DNA of 64,000 nt from Guyanagaster necrorhizus (Eukaryota > Basidiomycota > Agaricomycetes > Agaricales > Physalacriaceae): assembly GCF_019112545.1 (NCBI RefSeq), contig NW_025064885.1:830073-894072 (forward strand), written 5' to 3'. Below, one piece after another: positions 11,755 to 22,130 of this stretch; the first letter of the stretch is position 1; each line of letters begins with the position of its first letter. Both the position numbers and the translations under genes were made by a program. Under the pieces are notes generated by a model. The model saw only the letters and a program-made list of their open reading frames with translations. It was not told the origin of the DNA and ran no database searches.

Positions 11755-12099
11755 ACATTGTTGGGAATAGATATATGTCTGAGCATGACCAATTAATTTG
11801 TGTGCAGGGGTATTTTACTGTTGAGCAGTGGACCGGGGAACCTGGGAGGACACAGCAGCAAGACTTTGCAGCGACACGAGAGCAGCAAGGATTGGCCTGG
11901 AGCAAGAAGGTAAATGTATCTACTGCGAATTAGTAACATACAGTATAATTAGGTATAAGGTACTCACATCTTAGCAGGCGGTAAGTCACTAAGATGTGTG
12001 GCTGTGTATACGGTGAAAATTGCTAGAACCGGTAACTAATTTGGAGTCCGTACAACTGTACCTGCGGTCATGGCTTATACATTTACAAGATAGATTACA
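11755..12099. other. Intergenic spacer between convergent GCP3 and disulfide isomerase genes
   Basis: This 345-bp stretch holds the two 3' UTRs. It stays open in one plus-strand frame (to about 11,933) with a Gln-rich translation, but that has no recognisable similarity and lies beyond a convincing GCP3 stop, so I do not call it a gene. A small near-repeat of ACTCACATCTTAG / CACTAAGATGTGTG around 11,963-12,000 can form a hairpin and might aid 3' end formation. Confidence 0.45.
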
Positions 12100-13874
12100 T
12101 TACAGCTCGTCATGCTCCGATGGCGTCGTCGTCAACATGTTTTCGGAAGCGTCTCCAAGGGGTACTTGAGCAGGCTCCTCCTCAGGAACGACAACCTTGG
12201 TCAAGTTGTTGTTGGCATGCTCGGTAACGTAAGCTACGAGGCTGTCGAAACCTCGGTCACCTTCATAGTCAAGCCACTCGCGACTACCAGCGGGCTTGAA
12301 TTTGAGGGTTGGGAAGCCTTGGACACGGAAGGGAACCGAGGGGGGGAGGTCATTTTCGGTCGCTTCCATCTTGGCACTGCAGAAAGTCAGTCGGGGTAAA
12401 CGAGGGTAAGAGACGGCATACATCAAGATCTTGTCCTTTTGAGCCGCAAAGTGGTCACCGAGGTTGTCCCAAGTGGGCTTGAGGCGTTTGCAGTGTCCGC
12501 ACCTTGGCGAGTGGTATTAATAGAGCAAGACTGATGAATGGAAAAAAAAAGTACCATGTGGCATAGAATTCAACGAAGACATCCTTGCTGTCATCAAAAA
12601 CGACTTCATCAAACTGCTTTCCGACGAGAGTGAAGACACTCTCGTCTTGAGACTCGGGAATAGGCTGGCTCTTAAGTTCGGGAGTAAGCTTGTCCTCAAG
12701 GTACTGCTGGACCCATTCCTCAACAGCAGCAGCGGTGACCTCCTTGCTCTGGTCGTATGGGTACTTGAGCTGCTGCTTCAGGTTTTGCACAACAAAGCTA
12801 GGCCACTTAGCCTCTTGGAGGTTAAGAGCCTTGGCGTGGTCACCGAACTTGACAGCGTCAATCCAAACGAAGTTGACCTTGGACTTGAACTTTTCAGCGA
12901 CTGGTCTGATTTCTGCGAGTTTGGCATCCTTTCCTTCGTCGGAGGGATCGAGGAACAGGTATGCAAGGGGTTTTTGGCTTTGAGCGTAAACGGCGTAGTT
13001 GTCCCCGTTGACTTCGTCGATGATGGGGATGGCGAGTTCTTCGAGCCATTCTGCAATGTCTTTGGATGTGGCGGAGGCGATTGGGTAAGGGAATTCGACA
13101 CTGGGGGCGTCAAAAGAGCGGTAGACGAAGAGGGCGGGGGCAGATACACCGAGGGAGGCGAGTACTTGTGGGTCAGAGGATTGGCCAAAGAGGTAGTCAT
13201 CGCGGTGGGCGTCTGCAGTCTTGGCGAACTCGACGGCCAGAGAGTCTGATGTATCTGAGACATAGGCGATAGCGACAACTTTGTCGGCAGACTGGAATTC
13301 AACGTGGTTTTCGGCAGTGACGGTGGAGACGGCGGGAAGGGACTGTCTGGAGAAGAGTCGGCGGACAAAGAATGAGTGATTCAGGGCTCTCACTTGATCA
13401 TGTAGGCGACGATGCCATCAGCCTTGCGAGGGCCATTGTAGTCGGCGTATTGGCCGTTTTTGTATACTCGCAGTGTGCTGAGCAACGGTTAGATTGCATG
13501 ACGGTAAGTGTATATTGTACTCACGGATAGCCACCAATACCGTTTGCTTGACAGAGATCAGCCTGGTCCACGCAGTCGACTTTGGCGAGCTTGATATTTT
13601 TCTCTTTAAGTTCCGTGGCAGCCTCTTCATAATGAGGAGCCAGAGCTTTGCAGTGTCCACACCTTTGGAGAGTATTGGTAAGAGACCAAAGAGGAGTAAA
13701 AGACACGTACCATGGAGCAAAGAACTCTACAAGAGTGAGGGGCTCGGGGTTGACGATATCGTCAAAGTCAGCGGCGGTAAGGCTGAGGACGTTAGAAGGG
13801 GCAGCGTCGGCGTCAGCAAAGACGGACGAGGCAAAGACGAGTGCTAGCGCTGGGGAAAGAAAAGAGTAGCGCAT
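12100..13874 (-). CDS. PDI1: Protein disulfide isomerase, ER-resident (HDEL)
   Basis: MRYSFLSPALALVFASSVFA is a good signal peptide. Domain order is a-b-b'-a': the first thioredoxin domain with WCGHCKALAPHYEEAA, then KVDCVDQADLC and GIGGYPTLRVYKNGQY, two b domains without active sites (VVAIAYVSDTSDS; NYAVYAQSQKPLAYLFLD), and the second redox domain with YATWCGHCKRLKPTWDN and FRVQGFPTLKFKPAG. The acidic C-terminus ends in HDEL, the ER-retrieval signal. The protein is about 500 residues, the usual PDI size. It forms and reshuffles disulfides in secretory proteins. Both redox sites are cut by an intron after TG of the Trp codon (13710-13663 and 12554-12503). Further introns lie near 13,480-13,520, 13,335-13,395 and 12,378-12,422. 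Confidence 0.95.
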
Positions 13875-14070
13875 GGTAGGAAGGTATGAATGTGGTGATC
13901 GAGAATGAAGGAGCTTTTATAGGGATTACCGACGTAGTGCGGACTGACGTGTCATCTTTATCAGCTTCCATTCTTGGAAAAGTCAGCGAACGATCTATCA
14001 AAAAGAAAACTCCGAGAGTCCGCCGCTGAATCACATTATTGATGCAAACAATTACTATTCAAACATGCAG

Positions 14071-15219
14071 TTACAAAGTAGTCAAGTCAAAGCCACAGCC
14101 TTTTTGTCTACCAGTCACATACTGTTTCACAGACGGCTGGAAGGGACGAGGCGGTGGAAAGTCGTGGATAGGGAACGTATGGGATCCAGCACTGGCGGGA
14201 GGAGAGGGTACTGCGATGAATGATGAGGACACGCTACAGACATCATTCATGAAAGATCACCTACTTTTTCTTGTTGTCAGCGTTGACCCATTAGTGAGTC
14301 CGCCGGATGGTGCGCCACCGGCTGACGTGGTCCTTACCCTAGTTGCAAGGGGCACTAGACTAGCAGGACGTGACGGTGGCAGGGTCGGCGGCTGGTGCAC
14401 AGCTTCAGACACGGCACGGACGCGTGTTGGTGGAGTGTGTCCGACTGCTGGCGGGGGTCTCCTTGACGGAGGCGGAGGTGCGACGCGTCCGAACGTGGTG
14501 GGCGGCCCGGTACTCGATGGCCGGGGAGGCGGTGGAGGCGGTGCACGACCAGGAAGAGTCGGTGGAACGGGGACGTGTCTGGTGGGAGACTGGGCGAGCT
14601 GTGAGCTGCCTCTAGGTGGAATAGCAGGCGGTGGGCGGGCAATAGAAAGTGGGCGGGCAGATGGCGACGCCATGCGAGGCGGGAGTGAAGGAGTTGGACG
14701 TGCTGGAGGAGCAGGGGAAGGAGTGGCTGGTGGGAGGCGAGGAGGCGGGCGGGTGCTCGTTGGTGGAGACGGCACCCGACGGGGTGGGGGCGGTGCACTC
14801 GACGGTGGGGAGGGTACTCTGCGGGGAGGCGTGGGGACTGACCTCGCGGGTAAAGTCGGAGTTGGTCGTGCGGGTGGTTTAGGAGTGGCGGGGACTGGTA
14901 CGGGGCGTGGAGGCGGCACTGGACTAAGGACATCTCTTTTTGGAATGGACGGCGGCTTACCCAATGACGGCGCCTTCGCGGGACTGTTCTGTCCAGCCGG
15001 CTTCAGCTTTGGCATCCCCCCAGCAAACAGTCCCGCCAACTGAGGCGCTCCTCCTCCCATTGGCGATGGCGACCCAGAGTTCCCTGTCGAAATAGCTCCT
15101 CTTCCTCCACCGCCTCCTCCCTTGGGCGTATCCAGCGCTGGTGCACTGCGGTCATTCATTTCTGCCTTCTTCAGCTTCTTTCCTGCCTGGATCTGCTGAA
15201 GCAGAGCACTCGACGCCAT
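14071..15219 (-). CDS. Verprolin/WIP-family actin regulator with WH2 domain
   Basis: Two exons, 15219-14265 and 14210-14071, give about 364 residues. The N-terminus ALLQQIQAGKKLKKAE is a WH2 actin-monomer-binding motif with the LKK core. A Gly-rich stretch and a very long Pro-rich middle (PPPP runs, RPPPAIPPRG) offer SH3 and profilin sites. The small second exon encodes HTFPIHDFPPPRPF and VKQY, which resembles the WASP-binding segment of WIP/Vrp1 (F-H-x-I-x-DLPPP-x-P). Such proteins bind actin and WASP/Las17 to drive Arp2/3-dependent actin assembly at endocytic patches. The splice donor GTAGGT before position 14265 is essential, because the unspliced frame stops one codon later. The large antisense open frame is a by-product of GC- and proline-rich coding. 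Confidence 0.85.
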
Positions 15220-15387
15220 CGTAGCGTAAAGGCAAGCAGTCTGTTTGTTCTTGTTGAATGTCTTTCCACTGCTATCCGCAGGACTCGGTCGTTACAGCTG
15301 AATTCGTTTCGCCAACAAGTATGGAGAACACTAAACTACTAACTCCAGATTAAAATAACTGTATCCCATTCCGCGACATAAATCAAG

Positions 15388-17360
15388 TTATACTCCCGGT
15401 CTCGTTTCCTTCTCCGGCCAAGGCAAAGCCTGGGGACTGCTATTAAAACAAGTCCTGCTTTCATTAGAAAGCATAGACCGCCGACTCTGAGTTATATTCA
15501 AATGCCCAGCTCCCTGAAACTGCATCGAACGTTCTAGCATCGAGGGTGCTTTCACAGATTCAGACCCATTTGACCCCACAGAACTTCCAGTCAAATGCCT
15601 CCGGATATCGGATGATAAAAGCAAGCTCGACGTCGTCACCAGCGACATAGAAGCTGTAGACACCGAAAACCGTGACTTTAAAAGCGGGTCATAGGCTACG
15701 GAATCTCGCATTCCTGACACCGGTGTGTCAGGCTTCACATCCAGATCCACAGACATGTTTGATGGTACGACTATCAGACGTGGACGGGCAAGGGGAGCAA
15801 TGTGGTTGTCCATTGATAGCCCCATGAACCTGCTGGAGCTCGAGATCGATGATGTCTGTGGACCCGACAGTGGTGATCCCTTCGCTTCACAGTAAATTGG
15901 CAAAGGTCGGCTACGCTGTGCAACTTGGAAAACAGCTTCGTCAATGCTTCTCGCTGTTCTCGTATCGACACTTCGACTGCTACGCACAGTGTCGTAACCA
16001 TTCAACCATCTCTCTCCAACCATCCTGGGGTCGTCCAAGCATTGTGCTGAATACGGATGCATCGGCAGGGATGCAATCGGAGACAACGGCCGAGTGATTG
16101 GTCCCAGGGGAAATCTAGACATACGTGGAGGCATAGGGATCATCTGTCGATCATCATGCTTTTCAAAGGGCAGATCCTCTGAAAATTCTGAGGATGGGGT
16201 TACCGAGTCAAAGGCTGATGATGTCTCTGTTGACAGACTACGCCCATTGAAACACACTAAAAGCAATTTAGTTTTACCATAATAACATACTAGAGGGACT
16301 TGCCAAGTATAAGGACTGAGCCGACACTGAAAGGAATGAATTCCCCCAAAACACCAATGAAAATCGCCGAAGGCACGATTGTCAGGAGATCAAAAACCAT
16401 TAGAGAGCATGCCTGAACGATCTGCAGCCACTCCCTTCTTCTTTGTGAGTGCGTCAACACCAGGGTTCGGCCAACGACATAAATCTCCAGCAATGAGAAC
16501 ACCGATGAGGCAGCCAAGGAAGTTGGAAGAACACTGTCACATTGATTTACCTCTCCGTGATGACGACGATGGAAGCACTTACTGTTTCCTATAACACAGG
16601 AATATCTCGAGGTGATCATCTTCACTGATGTCAACGGGTCAAAATGAACCACAGCAACATACAGGTGTGAACGACATACGTTAGTGTGCCCGTGCCAACA
16701 GCATAATTTACAAAGTCGAGTCCTGTTTACATCAATGAAGAATGCAAAAAAAATAAGAAATAGTTTGTACACACACCTAATCCACAGAGTATCCACACAA
16801 GGTAGATGAAAGTCTCCAATCGCTTGATCCCCAATCGACGGAGCGCAAACAAAAGAAGGAATAATGCAACTACACGCGCGAACAGGACAGATAATCCACC
16901 CCAGGCCGCGACAAATGCTGCAACAACCATCCATCAGTTTCATATGTATTGTATTCCGTGCCAAGTACAAGCTTACAACAAAGAGCTCCCGTCTCAGAAT
17001 GAAAAGAAAGTAGAGATGTAAAACAGGCAATGCTGGCTGACATAAAAAACAATGACAGTAAGAATAGAAGGACGGGACAGTCGCTCGTCAGGTTGAATAG
17101 TAACCCCGAGGCATCGTCAATCTCCGGATTGTCTTTCTGTGAGGATCGATGAGAGCGGGAGAAAATACGCGCAGCAACGTTCTGTAGAAAGGTCGACGTC
17201 GCCATATTATTGATAGCAGTGATGAAGACCCATCCTAGGAAGAAGGTAGCTACCTGACGGCTGTGATGCGGGTCAGCATCTTACATCCGGCGTAGACAAT
17301 TACTACTTACTGGTCAGGGTGTTTGCTAACATCTTGGACAATAGGATTTACAACGCCCAT
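15388..17360 (-). CDS. Unrecognised multi-pass membrane protein with long Ser/Thr-rich tail
   Basis: I do not recognise the family. The first in-frame ATG after an upstream stop is at 17360 (MGVVNPIVQDVSKHPD). Spliced exons then give hydrophobic helices: VATFFLGWVFITAI, CPVLLFLLSLFFMSASIACF, AAWGGLSVLFARVVALFLLL, TFIYLVWILCGLG, a helix near 16,480-16,540 and DLLTIVPSAIFIGVLGEFI. That makes at least six probable membrane spans, ending about 16,290. The last exon, 16,266-15,388, is a polar tail of roughly 290 residues rich in Ser, Thr and Pro with Arg-Ser clusters (possible phosphorylation sites). The layout, short loops plus a cytoplasmic tail, is like many basidiomycete 6-7 span proteins of unknown role, possibly receptors. 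Several exon limits in the middle are uncertain. Confidence 0.6.
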
Positions 17361-18540
17361 ATATACGTGACCACCAGCAAAGCAAATGTCGTCCAAAGAC
17401 TGCAACACCTCTTCAAATTGTAAATAATGATTGACCGTTTTCTGAATGTCGTATTGGAAAATGACTGGAGGAGAAGGCTTCAAGAAGGATAAAAAAGCTC
17501 AGCTGTCGACGGGTCCTGCGTCGCAAAAGAAGAAATGAAAGAAAGGATGGCGGCGAAGAAAAGGAGCGAAATCAATGAAAAGTGAAGACAGCTGGAGAGG
17601 ACCATTGGTCCGAGTTCCCAGTTCTCGGGAGGAACCCCCCAAAATAGGTAGGAAAGCCGTGAAGCCGTGTCGCCATCCGGATGAAATTTGTGAGCAAAGT
17701 GCGCTTTGTCATCGGGACAAAATCAGCCAAATTTCGTGTTTTTTTATCCGCACAAAATCAGGATGATGCCGTGTCGCAACTTGGCGCACAAACTCTGCGA
17801 CAATGCTTGTCAGCCTTCTTCATGGTTACCCAGCAGTACTTTAGAAGCTAATGTCCTCAAAACGGGATGCTGTGTCAGTCATCCGGACAAACCCTAGGAG
17901 ATTTGGTGGAAGCTGGGTGTGTCATGAAGCCCAAAATTTGGCGAAAAAGTTTTGAAACTGGCAAATGTGTGATCCTATTTCGGGCCTCTGCTGCCTGCTT
18001 GAGAAATAAGTGCAACTGAATACAATGAGAGCCTTAAGAACCACCCTCAATTAGATTGTAATGCATGAACAGCATATTGTAGTAATACAAGGGAGAGGTG
18101 GAAGGGTAACAAAAAAGTCACTAGTGAATCATACAATAGTAGTGCAATGGGATTTGGTTAGACATGGCAGAGCCAAAAAGGTATTTGAATGAGCCTTTGT
18201 AAGATGAGGACAGAGGCAAAGCCTCATCAGGCAAGAGTGATTACTAACAACAAAAGGGAAGAGGCAGATGTCAGGTGATGACACAAATGCCTAAGCACTG
18301 CAACTGCCAGGGTCTGACACGAACTAATGATAAAGTAAGATAATGAGGATAATAGAGGTGAGATAGAATCAGTGTGAGGGAAACAGGGGTAGTTGCACTG
18401 AGGATCAAAGAGTTGAGTTGGTATATAGACCTTAACTCAAGACTAGAGTATATCACTGTATACTATTGACTTAAATACTGTATAGAAAAGTCTCAGCAAT
18501 CTCAAACCAAGCCATTGTCTTACTGCCTCAAACCAACTAC
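17361..18540. other. Promoter region, unknown CG-containing segment and AT-rich decayed sequence up to element A
   Basis: The first 200 bp probably hold the promoter of the membrane-protein gene. From about 17,575 to 17,990 the sequence has normal CG frequency, two short overlapping frames with no recognisable similarity, and repeated word pairs such as CGGGACAAAATCAG / CGCACAAAATCAGG and GCCGTGTCGC twice, which suggests a decayed DNA transposon or other repeat. From about 18,000 to 18,540 it is CG-poor and AT-rich without a gene. The last five bases, ACTAC, are the target site of element A. Confidence 0.4.
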
Positions 18541-18977
18541 TGTTATGATTTTTCCTTTTTTCCATTACCTTTCACCCCTATTTCATGCTTAGTCAGAAGG
18601 CACAAGACCATGGGAGAGCTTAGTCAGCACAACTAGCCCACCTATCAAGTCACTATAACAATCAAGCCCAACAATATACAAGCATCCCTTTTATGTACAG
18701 TAACGATGCTCAAGGACAATGGGCACTATGGACACAGACACACACAATAAGTAGTGATATAATTAGGAACAACTGTACAGTATTTAAGACCAATGCTCTC
18801 GCTGGTATACCCCAGCTTCGAGCTAAAGTTTATATATACCATTCTACCTCAAGTCGAGCATTTGACCTTGTATCACACTCCGCAGATATACCACAAGTGG
18901 ACTCAGGTGATTCCTTGAAGTGCGAAGGAACACCTGTTTATCATGTGTATCTGCCCATGTGATGCTTGGGCCTAACA
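18541..18977 (+). repeat. 5' LTR of element A
   Basis: It runs from TGTTATGATTTTTCC to GGGCCTAACA. The TATA box TATTTAAG is at 18781 and the inferred transcript start AGCTTCGAGCTAA is at 18814-18826. Confidence 0.93.
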
Positions 18978-18978
18978 A

Positions 18979-18991
18979 TTAGCTTGAAGCT
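18979..18991 (+). promoter_or_regulatory. Element A self-complementary primer-binding site
   Basis: TTAGCTTGAAGCT lies one base after the LTR. Its reverse complement, AGCTTCAAGCTAA, occurs exactly in the 3' LTR (26324-26336), and with one change that still allows a U:G pair in the 5' LTR (18814-18826). I recognise no tRNA 3' end with this complement, and the layout matches Tf1-type self-priming. Confidence 0.75.
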
Positions 18992-19033
18992 TCTAGCTTC
19001 CCTTTCTCAAGCCCAATTGTGCTGAGAAACCGA

Positions 19034-19261
19034 ATGCCCCTCACAACCTCCACTGACTCGAATTTCGATTATGAGTTCTTTGAACTCCTTTTCTTCATCA
19101 TCGGAACACTGATAGGACTTTTGGTGATCATCCAGCTGTGCTGGGGATGCCATTCTATTACTGCATGGGCTCTCAGACATTACAATGAATTTCTGCATAT
19201 TTGTGAAATTCTACAAAACGTAACCCCTGACCTCCCCCTATATGACATCCCAGAATCCTGA
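19034..19261 (+). CDS. ORF0 of element A: small transmembrane protein upstream of gag
   Basis: This 75-residue ORF starts MPLTTSTDSNFDYEFF, has one strong hydrophobic helix (FIIGTLIGLLVIIQL, about residues 20-36) and then a polar tail ending in LYDIPES. Nearly the same protein is present in B and C and, with stops, in E. Its last 20 nt overlap the gag start in the +1 frame. I know of no such ORF in described Ty3/Gypsy elements. A membrane role (anchoring Gag or particles) is a guess from the helix only. Confidence 0.7.
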   Translation: MPLTTSTDSNFDYEFFELLFFIIGTLIGLLVIIQLCWGCHSITAWALRHYNEFLHICEILQNVTPDLPLYDIPES

Positions 19262-22130
19262 CGAACGATCTACCAGCCTCCAGAAGCCGGGCCTAGCGGC
19301 ACACATCCAGGGAATGGTAAAGAAGAAACGGAAAGACAATGCTCTCCCCGACCTGGAAACACAGACAGTAATATCCCAGGAGGGCACGGTATATTCGTAC
19401 CAGGACCGCCCCCCAACCATGAGGATGAGGACCTCCCAGAAGACTTCTTCTGCCAGTCCCCCTCCTCCAATTCTGCCCCCCAAGCCCCTGGAATTGCTGA
19501 CTATACCAGGGACTCTCTTGATACCCCTGAGATGGCTCGCCAACCCAGCCCCTGAACTTCTGGCAGCCAGCCTAACAGCCTCCGTCCTCCCACCTGAAAC
19601 AGCTTGAGGATGGGGAGACCCCCTCCAAGCGATGAAGAGTGATGATGACAAGTATGAAAAGAAACCGTCCACTGGTACTTCCCGACCTGGGACTTTACCA
19701 TCCTCTTTAACTATGACAACACCATATGACAGGAGGAGCGAAGGAGGCAGGATGAGCCGCAGCCAGTACATGGTGAGTCAGAGGAGTGGCAGAGGAGGAA
19801 GGCAGAGCAGTACAATGAGCAACATAGAAACAAGCAGTGAGAAGTTGAAAGAGCTTGGTTTGCCATCATCAATAAGGGCAACTGGTATGGACTATGTCCA
19901 GAGATCGCCAGCATCCTTGCACCCATACAAACCAACCCCTCACTGGCCCCCTCCTTCAAAGAACCCAGCACTCCAAGCAGTGGGTTCTCAGAGCACTGGG
20001 CAGATGAAACCTGAACCAGATGATACCCAAAGCCTCCAACCCCAGAATATCCTCCCTTCTCCCGAACCCCTAGCACCAACTTAGTATTTGGAAGTGACAA
20101 GTCCATCCTCAGACACTACAGGTTACGAGTCTCTGGGAATGCTCACATCCCTGCCTGAGCCCTCAGGGGGTTCCTCAGAAGTCAGGTGGTCGAACAGCTT
20201 ATTCATGATGACTACAGAAACAATGTCTGCCACTATCATGAGCGAGTGGAGGTGGCATGAGCAACAGGAGGAAACAGATACCAATCCAACATTGGGATTC
20301 GACCTGCCTCCATCTATCAGAGACCCCCAGTCACTGGACTGAGTACCCAGTCAGGAGAGTGAAGCAATGATACTGCAAGAGGTCGCAGAGAGTTTTTATA
20401 TCCAGCCTGTTGGTTCCCTCCTCGAGGAGGGCGACAAGGACAAGGAGGAAGAAGAAACTGAGAGCAGTGGACCACCCTGGGGACCTCCATATGACTTGTC
20501 CAAAGAAACAGATGAAGAAGAAGTACGAAGGCTTGCACAAAAGGAAAGGGAGCAGGAATATCAGGGGTATTACCTGCAGGGGATAAATTTCTTATGGTGC
20601 GATAGCACTTGGCTAACGTCACAAATGGGACAATTATATTTACATTCAGAACCTAACCAACGAGTAGAAATCCTGAGATGGGCAGCAATAGACTGTGCAG
20701 CCCAACTATACACTGAACGGCACCCCGAATACCCTATAAGCCAACCTCTGGCATACTCCTCAACACTCATCTGACCAATGCCGAGAACACCCCCTGTCAC
20801 CCCATCTCGAGCTGTGTATCAGGCCCCTTCAGCATGAAGCATGACTACAGTCTCCAACCAGACCGCCGCAACAGCTCTCTGCCTCAGCCGCTCCCGAGGA
20901 CAACCAAGAGCAGAGTACCTCAATCCCTGAGCCAGCAAAGGGAGCCGACTACTAGGGGGACAGCTACCATCAGATCAAGCTGGTCTGAGCAGAAAAGGAA
21001 AGGAACTAATACAAGACGATCCAGAGGCGGTGTGCCTCAGATTCACCATATGTGACAGAGTAATCGTCTGAGTTGAAGAACCCAAAGGGAGCCCAGTCAC
21101 TGATGACCACTCCCTACACTCATTCCCCAGCCCACTGGGAGAATGGAATCAACCACCATTTGACAGGTGGCCTAACCCGATGGGTGCACTCCCTAATAAC
21201 GCTAATGTCCTTCAGTGTCGCTCTGACCTCCTTCGAAAACTCCGCCCCTTCAAAGGGATTTCTGACGACATCGACCGATTTCTGGTCGACTGTAAACAAT
21301 ACTTCGAGGTCTACATCAGGTACTTGGGGACTGATATGAACAAAGTCGCATTCGCCACCTCTTATTTGGAAGAAAAGACCAAAACATGGTGGATCCTCAT
21401 CTTCCCAAACTTCTGATCCACCACTCGGGGTCACTACCGGTATCCCTCATGGCCAGTGTTTAAAAAAATGTTGAACAACAAATTTATTGACCCTGTAGTG
21501 CAGGAAGTGCACAAACAAAAGATCAAGGAGTATAAGATGGGAGATAAGGTGGCAACAGATTACTTTGACGAGCTGAAACGGCTTGCCAAACTGGCCAGAA
21601 TTAGGGAAGACATAGCAAATGATGGCTGGATGGTAGAAGCCCTCAAGCAAGAGATTCCCTTCTCATACCTCATGATGATCTCTGCAATAGGCATCAAACT
21701 GTTGATGCCAGTTGGGTACAATGAATGGAAGGAAAGGATCATCGAGATGTACAAGGAATGACAAAGACAGAAAGTGGAGGCTTCAACCTTGCAGGACTAT
21801 AGCAAGAAATCGACACCACCAACCCTGAACAAGTTGGGGCAAACTGCCGGGAAATCATTGGGAACTCCTTTGGCACCTATCTATGGCAGCCAGAAGACTG
21901 AGACTGAGATGACATATACTGGCACCAGAAAGCCAATGGACATCGACCAAATGAAGAAAGAGGGCAAGTGCTTTAACTGCAGACTAAAGGGACACATGGC
22001 AAAGGATTGTCCAAAGAAGAAACAAACCCATGAAGACATATGGATGCAGATTGCCGAACTGCAAAAGAAAGATGAAGAACTTGAGAAGGAGATGAAGGTC
22101 AAGGAGGTAAAAGATGGGGCCGACCAGTGA
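19242..22130 (+). pseudogene. gag: gag of element A
   Basis: The ATG at 19242 overlaps ORF0 and opens a basic segment (QGMVKKKRKDN), followed by a long Ser/Pro-rich disordered region and an acidic helical part (EEEVRRLAQKEREQEY, 20,500-20,560). A capsid-like domain spans 21,180-21,760 (LQCRSDLLRKLRPFKG, ATDYFDELKRLAKLA). The CCHC knuckle CFNCRLKGHMAKDC is near 21,969. All parts share one frame, interrupted by a handful of stops (e.g. 19605, 20082, 20340, 21414, 21759). The final TGA, 22128-22130, is at the same place in every related copy. Confidence 0.85.

Noticed and set aside
11676..11933. Separate small gene downstream of GCP3
   Set aside because: The frame overlaps the GCP3 end and its translation is Gln/Arg-rich without motifs. 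The GCP3 C-terminus is already complete.
12647..13249. 200-codon plus-strand frame over the disulfide isomerase
   Set aside because: Antisense shadow; the minus strand encodes clear PDI b-domains.
14039..15043. 334-codon open frame on the plus strand over the WIP gene
   Set aside because: It is the antisense of Pro-rich WIP coding sequence. The minus strand has a WH2 motif and consistent splice sites, whereas the plus-strand product is low-complexity Gly/Arg.
18978..18995. tRNA-primed binding site after the LTRs
   Set aside because: The expected TGG complement of a tRNA CCA end is absent, while the match to the element's own LTR is exact or wobble-compatible in every family.
19034..19261. 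ORF0 as an env-like gene
   Set aside because: It lies before gag, not after pol, has a single helix, no signal peptide plus ectodomain, and is too short for an envelope protein.
19034..19607. ORF0 as simply the N-terminus of Gag, separated by a CGA-to-TGA mutation
   Set aside because: Stops lie at different codons (after ES in A and B, after ESQ in C), and the +1 frame beginning at the overlapping ATG is the one that continues in frame to the knuckle in A, B and C. This is not fully excluded.
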